Below, piece after piece: positions 15,163 to 22,792 of a stretch of 27,939 nt of DNA. The notes under the pieces were generated by a model. That model was not told the DNA's origin. It saw only the letters and a list, made by a program, of their open reading frames with translations, and did not search any database. The position numbers and the translations under genes were made by a program. The stretch is taken from assembly GCA_022839745.1 (NCBI GenBank), contig JALHJB010000024.1, positions 1 through 27,939 on the forward strand, given 5' to 3'. The DNA comes from Actinomycetes bacterium. Its GTDB lineage: Bacteria > Actinomycetota > Coriobacteriia > Anaerosomatales > Anaerosomataceae. Position 1 is the stretch's first letter. Every line of letters begins with the position of its first letter.

Positions 15163-15691
15163 GAAGGTGTCGCACACGTCGCCGGTAGAACAGGCCCCGG
15201 ATGCAGCCACCGCACCTGATCGCTCGAAGGCCACCATCGTACTGGCAGTGGTTGCCATCTTCCTCGGCTTCGTGGTGACGAAACTGGTGCTCGACACTGG
15301 TGCCACGGGAGTATCATCCACGAGCGAAGGCGCCGAGGGGGGCGCAAGCATCACCTCGGTCCGCAATGACGCGGTCGCGGACTACGCGGCTGCCGTGGCA
15401 TCGGGCAAGCCTATCTACGTGCTCTTCCATTCACTCACCTGCGAACCCTGCGTCGAGATCTCCGAGGTTGTCGACCAGGTGATGCCCGGTTATGAGGACG
15501 ACGTCATATTTGTTAACGTCATCATGGACGACCCCTCGGGACAGCAGTTGGCGGCCGACTTCGCATTCCAGTACATCCCGACATCGTTCTTCCTCGCTCC
15601 CGGCGGCGAGACCGTGGTCGATTCGTACACGGGCGCCATGGACGCGACGGCCATGCGCGCCTACCTCGAAGCGCTGACCGCGGCGCGGTGA
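15155..15691 (+). CDS. Membrane-anchored thioredoxin-like protein
   Basis: A protein of 178 residues with one N-terminal membrane helix (IVLAVVAIFLGFVVTKLVL, about 28-46) and an outward-facing thioredoxin domain. The redox motif is C-E-P-C in FHSLTCEPCVEISEVV, and the cis-proline is in QYIPTSFFLAPGG. It would act on thiols at the outer face of the membrane, receiving electrons from a CcdA-type protein. A ccdA-like gene follows in the same frame but is broken. The start overlaps the end of the preceding pseudogene. Confidence 0.88.
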   Translation: MSKKVSHTSPVEQAPDAATAPDRSKATIVLAVVAIFLGFVVTKLVLDTGATGVSSTSEGAEGGASITSVRNDAVADYAAAVASGKPIYVLFHSLTCEPCVEISEVVDQVMPGYEDDVIFVNVIMDDPSGQQLAADFAFQYIPTSFFLAPGGETVVDSYTGAMDATAMRAYLEALTAAR

Positions 15692-15739
15692 ACGTCGAGG
15701 CGCTCGCATCACAGCGTACTGCCGGGCAAGGGGGGCGGA

Positions 15740-16405
15740 GTAGCGGCTCTCGGAGTAGCGTACCTCGGTGGACCCGTCGCCGGCTTTGGCCCATGCGTGC
15801 TGCGGATGCTGCCGGCCGTCTTCGACTACGTGACGGGCACGGTCACACGCGATCCGGCGGATGAACGGCCGTGTGCGATGCTCGTCCGCGCTCTCGGACT
15901 GCCGGCAGTGTTCGTGCTCCGGATGAGCGCTGTGTTCGCCGCCATCGGTGCGCTTGCGGGGCTGCTTGGCCGGGCGCCGCTCTTCGGCGCGTAGGCGTAT
16001 TACGTGATCGTTGCCGTCTGTGTGGTCATCGCGCTGCAGATGCTCGAGCTCATCAACCTCCCGATCGACCGCCTCGACGCGCTTCTGCCCACGAAGCGCC
16101 CTGAGCGGAAAGGACTCGTGGGAGCGCTCGTCTTCGGCATGCTTTTCGGGTTGGTGGCCTCGCCGTGCTCCACTCCCATTCTCGCGGCCATCGCCGCTAT
16201 CGCCGCCACCACATGGATTGCTGCAAAAGGCGGCGCACTGTTGTTCGTCTACGGGCGCGGCAAGGGCGTGCCGCTCATGCTTCTCGGGCTCGCGTCGGGT
16301 TCTTTGGGCCTGATGCGCAAGATATCGAAGCTCACTCCGGTGCTGACCAGGATCGGCGGCGTCGGGCTGCTCGGTGCGGCCGCCCATCTCGTATGGATCG
16401 CGTGA
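15740..16405 (+). pseudogene. CcdA-like cytochrome c biogenesis/thiol transporter, no start and an amber stop
   Basis: The frame reads VAALGVAYLGGPVAGFGPCV and LRMLPAVFDYVTG, then a second half MLFGLVASPCSTPILAAIAA. The two Pro-Cys sites, G-P-C-V and S-P-C-S-T-P, are the redox cysteines of CcdA/DsbD-type proteins that carry electrons across the membrane. A TAG at 15992-15994 interrupts the frame between them, and no start codon lies ahead of the first helix. Homology continues without shift after the TAG, so the lesion may be recent. It would have supplied electrons to the membrane thioredoxin at 15155-15691. Confidence 0.78.
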
Positions 16406-16483
16406 TCGTCAGGCAAGCTCCTTACGTGCCCGCAGGGCTCTCGGGCGTCGCCTTTAGGCTCACAAGGAGGTCGAGGCTGGCCG

Positions 16484-16927
16484 GTGCTTCTGGCCAAGAC
16501 GGATTCGGTGTACCTGCCGTCTGGCACCACGGACATCATGATCCTTGGTGGAACGGGCGCCGTGAGCCCTGCGGTGGAGACGTACGTCGAGGGTAAGCTC
16601 GGTGCGGGGGCCGTTCAGCGCGTTGGCGGCGCGAACCGCTACGAGACAGCGGCCATGATCGCGCAGGAAGGCGTGGAGGCGGGACTGACGTGGAACGGCG
16701 TGGGTATCGCGAGCGGCGAGTCGTTCCCCGATGCGCTGGCCGAAGGTTCGGCGGCCGGTCTGCAGCGTACCGTGATGCTGCTGACAACACCGGACGCGCT
16801 GAACGCACATGCTGGTGCCGCACTCGACGCGAACAAGGCGGAGACCGAGACCGCACGGTTCTTCGGTGGCACTGGCGCACTCAGCGTCACTGTTGAGAAT
16901 GCGGTGAAGGCCATCCTCGGCATGTAG
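16484..16927 (+). CDS. Cell-wall-binding repeat 2 (CWB2) protein, N-terminally truncated
   Basis: The product (147 residues from a GTG) carries CWB2 repeats: DIMILGGTGAVSPAVETYVE, VQRVGGANRYETAAMIAQEG, GESFPDALAEGSAAG and ARFFGGTGALSVTVENAVKA. These repeats bind surface polymers in Gram-positive bacteria. There is no signal peptide, and the frame upstream (GRGWPVLLAK) looks like the inside of an earlier repeat, so this is probably the end of a longer exported protein rather than a complete gene. AAGGAGG at 16464-16470 is rather far from the GTG. It follows the broken ccdA gene. Confidence 0.7.
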   Translation: MLLAKTDSVYLPSGTTDIMILGGTGAVSPAVETYVEGKLGAGAVQRVGGANRYETAAMIAQEGVEAGLTWNGVGIASGESFPDALAEGSAAGLQRTVMLLTTPDALNAHAGAALDANKAETETARFFGGTGALSVTVENAVKAILGM

Positions 16928-16962
16928 GAGCTTAACCCAACATCAGCGAGAGTGCTGACCAC

Positions 16963-16998
16963 CACGGGGCCCCGTCGCACGCGCGGCGGGGCCCCGTG
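16963..16998 (+). terminator. Strong GC hairpin after the CWB2 gene
   Basis: CACGGGGCCCCGTCGC (16963-16978) pairs with GCGGCGGGGCCCCGTG (16983-16998) over 16 bp with one G-U pair and a 4-base loop. No T-run follows. Its last bases contain the GTG used by the next open frame. Confidence 0.65.
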
Positions 16999-17385
16999 CA
17001 TGCCGACGGGGTGTTCGGGTTCATCTGCGACACCAAGAACGACCGGTTATGGCGGAGCCATCTGGTGTCCAGTCGCGGCACGGCTATCGCTGTGGGCGAC
17101 CGCATCATCCAAACGTACATGGCCGAGGGTAAGAGCAAGACGCTCGAGCTCTCGGTGGCCGAGTTCGATCCGCCCCACCGCCTCACGTATGCCGTTGACA
17201 CGCCCGTGCGCGCCCGCCTGTCGTTCCAGTGCAGGCCCGAGGCCACGGGCACGCGCGTCAGCATCGCTCTCTCCGCCGCCGTATCCGGTCCCGCGGCGCT
17301 CTTCGCCGGGCGGATCCAGCCGGAGATCGACACACTCATCAAGGGTGACTTGCACTCGCTTCGGGAGCATCTGGAGACCCGCTGA
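16996..17385 (+). pseudogene. SRPBCC (polyketide cyclase/START-like) protein lacking its N-terminus
   Basis: The 129-residue frame has DGVFGFICDTKNDRLWRSHL, VAEFDPPHRLTYAVDT and a C-terminal helix PEIDTLIKGDLHSLREHLET. This is the SRPBCC lipid-binding fold from its first helix on; family members normally begin with a strand such as V-x-x-S-x-x-I-x-x-P-x-x-x-V, which is absent. The only start, a GTG at 16996, lies inside the hairpin stem and has no ribosome site. It is probably a 5'-truncated gene, though a short functional version cannot be excluded. Confidence 0.6.
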
Positions 17386-17472
17386 CTGCTATCATTCAGG
17401 TGAGGCTTTCTTTCACATTCGAGACTCACTGATCCTCGCGCACCAGGGGCGGATGCGCACGAGGGAGGCCCT

Positions 17473-18480
17473 ATGCGTGCGAGGGGCATACCAGTGCTGT
17501 GCGCGGCGCTCGTCTGCTCCGCCGCGCTCATGTCCGCATGCTCCCCCACCGAGGGTCCCGCTCCTGCCGTCAAGCGTCTGCCACTGACCCTCGGGATCGG
17601 GAAGGAGCCGCTGTCTGCGCTGGTGTATGTGGCCGACCATGAAGACCTTTTCGCCGCCAACGGGCTCGACCTGACGTTGATCGAGTACGACGGAGGGAGC
17701 GCGGCGGCCTGCCAGGCCCTGCTTGCGGGAGACGTCGACGTGGCGCTCTGCACCGATACGCTTGTGGTGATCGGTGCTCTCGGCGGCACTCCCGTCACCG
17801 TGGTGGCAACCGTTGCGCGCGACCCCAACGACATCAGCGTGCTGGCTCGCAAGAGCGCTGGTATCACGGCTCCTTCGGATCTGCGGGGCAAGCGCATCGG
17901 CGTGCAGCCCGGCACCGCCGCCGCCTTCTTCGTGCACAGCTATCTCACGCTGAACGGGATGTCACACGAAGATGTGAGCATCAGCAGCGGTACGCACGCG
18001 GAGATCGCCGGATCGCTGGTCGCCGGCGATCTCGACGCAGCCGCCGTGCGTGAGCCGTTCAGTACGGACGTGGCGCGGGCACTCGGGGATGATCTCGTGG
18101 TGCTCGAGGAGCCGGGCCTGTATACCAAGACGGCAAACCTGTGTACCGACCCTGACACGTCGGTAGAGACAGGGACGCTCACCCGGCTCATCCGGGCGCT
18201 CGTGCAGGCCGAGGGCCTGATGTCCGGCGAGCGATCGGGCGAGCTCAGGCAGGCGGTGGCCGAGCGAATCGGCAGTGATCCCCGGACGCTCAGCCCGGTC
18301 GTCTACGAACCTGGATCGGTCAGTCTACGCCAGGCGCTCCTGCTCAACCTCGAGGATCAGGCGCGGTGGGCGATCGCTCATGACGTGGTCGCAGATCCGC
18401 GACCGTTCGACGCCTTGACGCTCCTGGACGCCTCGGCGCTTGATGCTGTGGATCCAGAGCGGGTCAGCGTGATCCGATGA
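17473..18480 (+). CDS. NMT1/SsuA-type substrate-binding lipoprotein, orphan
   Basis: A protein of 335 residues. The signal peptide ends in a lipobox-like LMSAC with Cys23 as the lipid anchor, so it sits on the outer face of the membrane. The binding fold shows LGIGKEPLSALVYVADHEDL, DVDVALCTDTLVVIGALGG, SDLRGKRIGVQPGTAAAFFV and LVAGDLDAAAVREPF, the pattern of ABC binding proteins for nitrate, sulfonates or pyrimidine precursors. No permease or ATPase gene is next to it. Its stop overlaps the start of a histidine kinase (ATGA, 18477-18480), which suggests it is a sensor for that kinase rather than a transporter part. GGGAGG precedes the ATG. The ligand is unknown. Confidence 0.88.
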   Translation: MRARGIPVLCAALVCSAALMSACSPTEGPAPAVKRLPLTLGIGKEPLSALVYVADHEDLFAANGLDLTLIEYDGGSAAACQALLAGDVDVALCTDTLVVIGALGGTPVTVVATVARDPNDISVLARKSAGITAPSDLRGKRIGVQPGTAAAFFVHSYLTLNGMSHEDVSISSGTHAEIAGSLVAGDLDAAAVREPFSTDVARALGDDLVVLEEPGLYTKTANLCTDPDTSVETGTLTRLIRALVQAEGLMSGERSGELRQAVAERIGSDPRTLSPVVYEPGSVSLRQALLLNLEDQARWAIAHDVVADPRPFDALTLLDASALDAVDPERVSVIR

Positions 18481-20072
18481 AGATGCGCACACGCATCATC
18501 ATCGGCGCTGTGGGCGCTGTTGCGGCGGCGGTCCTCACCCTCCTAGTGATCTCGGCAGGCCTTGAGGAATCGCGCGCCGCGGCGGCACGCAGCGCCGCCA
18601 TGACCACCGCGCTCGAGGAGTACTTCGAGCTCTCAACGCTCACCACCGAGTATCTCGTCTATCACGAACCCCGGGCCGAACGTCAGTGGATGAGCAAGCA
18701 CCGTGCGCTGGGCGAGAGCCTGTACGCACTCGTGCCAGCGCAGCCATCGGATGCAGCGGTGATAGACCGCATCCGCGCCAATCACGCCGAGGCGGTCGGG
18801 TTGTTCGCCCGGATCGCCGACACGCATGCCCGTATCGACGCGGACCCGGACGTTGTGCGCGAGGCCGAGGACCGGCTGACTGCGAGACTGCTCATCACGA
18901 TGCAGACGCTGGTCTCTGACGCTACGCTCCTGGGCCGGCATGCCGCCGATGCCGCTCTCGAGGCACAGGCGCGGTCGCTGATGACCTCGGCGGCCATGGC
19001 GATGGGAGCTATCGCGCTGCTGCTGGCGATCAGCGTTTGGTCTCTCACCGAGTATCTGCGGCCTCTGGCGCGGCTGCAGGCGGCGGTCCACGCTGTCGGG
19101 CGCGGCGATCTGGATGCCCGGAGCGGGGTGATGCGCTCAGACGAACTCGGCGAACTCGCGGTCGCATTCGACCGGATGGTCGGTGAGCTGCAAGAGTCGT
19201 ACGAGATGCTGCGCGATGAGGTGCATGAGCGGCGCATGGCCGAGGCTGCGCTCCAGGAGTATCGCGACCATCTGGAAGCGCTCGTCGACGAGCGCACGGA
19301 AGAGCTCCTGCGGGTGAACGAGGATCTTGTGACGGCGACCCGCGCCAAGGACGACTTCCTCACCGCGATGAGCCACGAGCTCCGGACCCCTTTGAACTCG
19401 ATCATCGGCTTCACCGAGATACTGCTGCAGCGGTTGCCAGGTGATCTCAACAACGAGCAGGCTCGTCAGCTCACGATGGTGCGCGATTCGGGCAAACAGC
19501 TGCTCGCTTTGATCGACGACGTGCTCGACATCGCGCGAATCAACGCCGGTCGTATCTCGATCGCTCCTGCGGAGTTCTCGCTGCGCAACGCCGTGGACCG
19601 GGTCGTGGAGATGATGTACCCGATGGCTGATGCGAAGGACCTGTCGCTCACGGTCACCTACGCCGAGGGCGCTCCTGACGCGATCGTCAGCGACCGCGGG
19701 AAGGTCGATCAGATCCTCCTCAACCTCCTCGCGAACGCCGTGACCTACACGGATAGGGGCAGCATCTCGGTCAGCGTCCGGCCGGACGGCGTCGATCGAT
19801 TCGCTGTCGATGTGGCGGACACCGGCCTCGGCATCGCGAGGGAGGACCTGGAGAGGATATTCGAGCAGTTCTATCGCGCGCACCACGATCTGGCGGCGAC
19901 TCACCCCGGGACAGGGCTGGGACTGCCGGTCTCGCGACGGCTCGCCGAGGCGCTGGGGGGAAGCCTGAGCGTCGTCAGTGAGGTCGCGAAGGGTTCCACC
20001 TTCACGGTCGTGCTGCCGGTCGATGGCGCACATCCGGCACCGGACAGGGAACCTGTCGAATCGGGGGAATAG
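18477..20072 (+). CDS. Membrane histidine kinase coupled to a binding lipoprotein
   Basis: A protein of 531 residues. TM1 is at about 6-28 and TM2 at about 171-190, leaving a helical outer domain of about 140 residues with no known ligand pocket. A HAMP-like linker (about 190-245) and a coiled coil lead to the dimerisation helix with MSHELRTPLNS and the phospho-acceptor His300. The ATPase domain has the N box LLNLLANAV (N416, N420), G1 DTGLGI (448-453) and G2 GTGLGL (478-483), all intact. No response regulator gene is nearby. The four-base overlap with the binding-protein gene implies equal synthesis and probable physical contact outside the membrane. The hydrogenase operon begins 80 bases downstream; a regulatory link is possible but unproven. 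Confidence 0.92.
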   Translation: MKMRTRIIIGAVGAVAAAVLTLLVISAGLEESRAAAARSAAMTTALEEYFELSTLTTEYLVYHEPRAERQWMSKHRALGESLYALVPAQPSDAAVIDRIRANHAEAVGLFARIADTHARIDADPDVVREAEDRLTARLLITMQTLVSDATLLGRHAADAALEAQARSLMTSAAMAMGAIALLLAISVWSLTEYLRPLARLQAAVHAVGRGDLDARSGVMRSDELGELAVAFDRMVGELQESYEMLRDEVHERRMAEAALQEYRDHLEALVDERTEELLRVNEDLVTATRAKDDFLTAMSHELRTPLNSIIGFTEILLQRLPGDLNNEQARQLTMVRDSGKQLLALIDDVLDIARINAGRISIAPAEFSLRNAVDRVVEMMYPMADAKDLSLTVTYAEGAPDAIVSDRGKVDQILLNLLANAVTYTDRGSISVSVRPDGVDRFAVDVADTGLGIAREDLERIFEQFYRAHHDLAATHPGTGLGLPVSRRLAEALGGSLSVVSEVAKGSTFTVVLPVDGAHPAPDREPVESGE

Positions 20073-20074
20073 TC

Positions 20075-20103
20075 TTGCAGGGATTCGCGATCGTTGGCAG
20101 AAT
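20075..20103 (+). promoter_or_regulatory. Possible promoter of the hydrogenase operon
   Basis: TTGCAG (20075-20080) and CAGAAT (20098-20103) are spaced by 17 bases. Each matches the sigma-70 consensus at four positions. The palindrome at 20110-20128 lies where transcription would start. Confidence 0.4.
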
Positions 20104-20109
20104 CACGCT

Positions 20110-20128
20110 TTGTAACAGGTGGTTACAA
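20110..20128. promoter_or_regulatory. Palindromic regulator site before the hydrogenase operon
   Basis: TTGTAAC-AGGTG-GTTACAA is a perfect 7+7 bp palindrome with a 5-base centre, 24 bases before the first ATG. Its outer TTGT/ACAA recalls redox regulators such as Rex (TTGTGA-N6-TCACAA), but the inner bases differ, so the protein is not identified. Confidence 0.6.
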
Positions 20129-20151
20129 CTCTTCGAGATCCAGGAGGGATT

Positions 20152-21189
20152 ATGTCAGTTGCGCGGTTCGTGGACGAGCGCGGCCTGAAAGCGTTTGTCG
20201 ACGCTCTGGCCGGCTCGCGACGGGTGATCGCACCCGTGGCCAAACGAGGACGGTTCTCGTTTGAGGAGGTGTCGTCGGCCGATGAGCTCCGTCTCGACTA
20301 CGACGTGACGATCCTGCCGCCCAAGAAGGTGTTCTTTCCGCCGGCACAACCGATCGTCCGGTTCAGCGAGGGCGAGGTCGAGAGTTGCACGTGCGGCATC
20401 GACACCGTCTTGCTGGGTGTGCATTTCTACGACGTCAAAGCGATCGATCAGCTCGATTACCTGATGCGCGAGAACAACGCCGACTGGGACTACCTCTGCC
20501 AGCGCGAGGCGACGACCATCATAGCCTCCAACATCCAGACGGTATCGCCACGGGCGTTCTGGGACTCGGTGGGCACGCACGTCGACCCGCAGGGCCACGA
20601 CGCGTTCCTCACCAGGATCGCCACCGGGTACGTCTACGAGCCGCGTACTCCCAAGGGCGAGGCGCTACTCGAGCACGGGCCGTTCCGCGAGGCCACCGCC
20701 GAGGAGACCGCCGAAGCGCGCCAGGTGAACGAGAGCGTGATGGGCACCTGTCCAGAGCGGTTGGGCTACACCACCGAGGAGATCGCCGAGCGCGTCCGTG
20801 ACGCGTACGGCAACGAGAAGCTGTGGGACGAACTCGCCGAGCGCTGCTTCTCGTGCGGTTCATGCAACACGGTCTGTCCGACGTGCTACTGCTTCGATGT
20901 GCTCGACTCGTGGAATCTCGACCAGAAGTCCGGCACGCGCACGCGGTACTGGGACGCATGCCTCACCCGTGAGTTCGCGGCGGTGACCGGCGCGGGTGGC
21001 TCCAGGGAGAACTTTCGTGAGCGCCACAGCTCGCGGTTCCGCCACCGCTTCATGCGGAAGACGACCTACTTGAACGAGAAGCTGGGCGGACCGGCGTGTG
21101 TCGGCTGCGGGCGTTGCTCGCAGGCGTGCACGGCCGATATCGCCGACCCGGTGCGGGTCATCACGACGATCATGGAGCGTACGTCATGA
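20152..21189 (+). CDS. hydB: Group 3b hydrogenase (sulfhydrogenase) beta subunit, iron-sulfur protein
   Basis: A cytoplasmic electron-transfer subunit of 345 residues. It carries two [4Fe-4S] motifs: C232-x2-C235-x2-C238-x3-C242 (CFSCGSCNTVC), followed by C245 and C247, and C316-x2-C319-x2-C322-x3-C326 (CVGCGRCSQAC). The N-terminal part, with ILPPKKVFFPP and CTCGIDTVLLGVHFYDVKAI, is the F420-hydrogenase/HydB-like domain. In the Pyrococcus-type enzyme this subunit passes electrons between the small subunit and the flavin subunit. The start at 20152 has AGGAGGGA at 20142-20149. It overlaps the gamma gene by four bases (ATGA at 21186). Confidence 0.9.
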   Translation: MSVARFVDERGLKAFVDALAGSRRVIAPVAKRGRFSFEEVSSADELRLDYDVTILPPKKVFFPPAQPIVRFSEGEVESCTCGIDTVLLGVHFYDVKAIDQLDYLMRENNADWDYLCQREATTIIASNIQTVSPRAFWDSVGTHVDPQGHDAFLTRIATGYVYEPRTPKGEALLEHGPFREATAEETAEARQVNESVMGTCPERLGYTTEEIAERVRDAYGNEKLWDELAERCFSCGSCNTVCPTCYCFDVLDSWNLDQKSGTRTRYWDACLTREFAAVTGAGGSRENFRERHSSRFRHRFMRKTTYLNEKLGGPACVGCGRCSQACTADIADPVRVITTIMERTS

Positions 21190-22043
21190 GCCATCACACC
21201 ACACACGACCACGAATGCCTGTGCGAGAAGGAGAGCCTGTTCCTCCCGCGCCAGGCCAGAATCCTCCACACCAACCAGCCCACAGCCAGTGAGAAGCACT
21301 TCACGCTGCAGATGACCGACGGACAGCCCTTCGTGTTCGAGCCCGGGCAGATTCTCGAGGTCGGTGTCATGGGCTACGGCGAGATCCCCATCGGCATCGC
21401 CAGCTCGCCCACGCGCCAGGGGACGTTCGACATCGTCGTTCGTACCGTAGGCCGGGTGTCGACCGCGATCAACAGCAAGGACGTGGGCGACACCCTCACG
21501 GTCCGCGGTCCGCTCGGCCACGGGTTCCCGGTCGACGAGCTCCGCGGCAATGACGTGCTCATCGTCGCCGGCGGCATCGGGCTGTGCCCCACGCGCAGCC
21601 TCATCCAGTACATCATGGACACGCGGGAGGACTTTGGACGCTTCGTCCTGTTCTACGGCGCGCGCGATCCGCTGCAGCTGCTCTTCACCGAGGACCGCGT
21701 GCAGTGGCGGGCCTCCAAGGTCATCGAGTACCACGAGACCGTCGACCGGGCCGACGTGCACTGGTCCGGCAACGTCGGCGTGATCCCCACGCTCTTCCAC
21801 AAGGTGCAGATCTCGCCGGAGACCCGCGTGGTCATCTGTGGCCCGCCCGTGATGTTCCGGTACGTGATCGCCGAGCTCGACGCCATCGGCATCTCACGCG
21901 AGAACATCTACGTGGACCTCGAGCGCCGTATGAAGTGCGGCGTGGGCAAGTGCGGCCACTGCCAGATCAACGACAAGTACGTCTGCATCGACGGTCCGGT
22001 CTTCACCTATGCGGAGATCGAGTCGCTTGAGGAGGCGATCTAG
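21186..22043 (+). CDS. hydG: Group 3b hydrogenase gamma subunit, FAD/NAD(P)-binding reductase
   Basis: A protein of 285 residues of the ferredoxin-reductase type. The FAD motif is in GEIPIGIASSP (about 65-75), the NAD(P) motif in VLIVAGGIGLCPTRSLIQ (124-141), and the pyridine-nucleotide signature in VVICGPPVMF (215-224). A C-terminal [2Fe-2S] motif has C251, C256, C259 and C267 (CGVGKCGHC...C). This subunit exchanges electrons with NAD(P)H. The name follows the Pyrococcus hydBGDA usage and is not the [FeFe]-maturase HydG. It overlaps hydB and is followed by hydD after one base. Confidence 0.9.
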   Translation: MSHHTTHDHECLCEKESLFLPRQARILHTNQPTASEKHFTLQMTDGQPFVFEPGQILEVGVMGYGEIPIGIASSPTRQGTFDIVVRTVGRVSTAINSKDVGDTLTVRGPLGHGFPVDELRGNDVLIVAGGIGLCPTRSLIQYIMDTREDFGRFVLFYGARDPLQLLFTEDRVQWRASKVIEYHETVDRADVHWSGNVGVIPTLFHKVQISPETRVVICGPPVMFRYVIAELDAIGISRENIYVDLERRMKCGVGKCGHCQINDKYVCIDGPVFTYAEIESLEEAI

Positions 22044-22044
22044 C

Positions 22045-22788
22045 ATGGGTAAGCCGAAAATCGCGTTCTTCGACTTCGCCGGTTGCGAGGGGTGCCAGAT
22101 CGAGTTCACCAACCTCGGCCCCGAGGTGATCCTCGGACTGCTCGAGCACGTGGACATCGTGGAGTTCCGCGAGGCGATGACCGAGAAGACCACCGAGCGC
22201 ATCGACATCGCGCTCGTGGAAGGCAGCTTCACCATGGAGAAGGACCGCGAGCGGCTGCAGAGCATCCGCAAGCGCTCCCGCATCGTGATCGCGTACGGCG
22301 CGTGCGCCTGCACCGGTGGTATCAACGCGTTGCGCAACCACATGGACGACTACCACGAGTGTGTGTACGGCCCCGATGCCCGCATGCCCCACCTGCAGAG
22401 CGGTCCGGCGCTGCCGATCTCGTCGGTGATCAAGGTCGACTACTACGCGCATGGATGCCCCGCCAGCAAGGACGAGCTCGTGCGCATCCTGTCCTCGCTC
22501 CTGCACAACGACACACCGTTCATTCCGAGCTACCCCGTGTGCGTGGAGTGCAAGCGCACCGAGACCGTCTGCCGCTTCGACGAGGGCGACTACTGCATGG
22601 GCATGGTCGCCCGTGCGGGCTGCGGCGCCCCGTGCCCGGCCCTCGGCATCCCCTGCGAGGCATGCCGCGGCTTTGTGGACGAACCCAACCTGCGCTCGCT
22701 CGAGACGGTGCTCATGGAGCGCGCCGGCTTCAGCCAGGACCGCGCGATCGGCAAGTCCCGCATGTTCACGGCGAACCTGAGGAGCTAG
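22045..22788 (+). CDS. hydD: Group 3b [NiFe] hydrogenase delta (small) subunit
   Basis: A protein of 247 residues without a Tat signal, so the enzyme is cytoplasmic. The proximal cluster ligands are C14 and C17 (FAGCEGCQIEF), a Cys of GACACTGG (87-89) and C138 (HGCPAS). Further cysteines at 166, 169, 176, 184, 193, 197, 204 and 207 can bind two more [4Fe-4S] clusters, the usual three-cluster wire. GGAGG at 22031-22035 sets the start at 22045. It partners the large subunit encoded just after it. Confidence 0.92.
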   Translation: MGKPKIAFFDFAGCEGCQIEFTNLGPEVILGLLEHVDIVEFREAMTEKTTERIDIALVEGSFTMEKDRERLQSIRKRSRIVIAYGACACTGGINALRNHMDDYHECVYGPDARMPHLQSGPALPISSVIKVDYYAHGCPASKDELVRILSSLLHNDTPFIPSYPVCVECKRTETVCRFDEGDYCMGMVARAGCGAPCPALGIPCEACRGFVDEPNLRSLETVLMERAGFSQDRAIGKSRMFTANLRS

Positions 22789-22792
22789 CGCC

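Noticed and set aside
13383..15347. Minus-strand open frame of 654 codons opposite the permease cluster
   Set aside because: It is complementary to the mini-thioredoxin and permease genes and has low-complexity Arg/Asp/Glu composition.
14904..16405. In-frame TAG codons in two neighbouring genes (14967 and 15992), suggesting amber recoding or pyrrolysine
   Set aside because: Intact genes in the window end at TAG (AOR, MoaD-like, esterase, hydrogenase gamma), no PYLIS-like element was seen, and the same genes also carry a frameshift or lack a start. Decay explains both.
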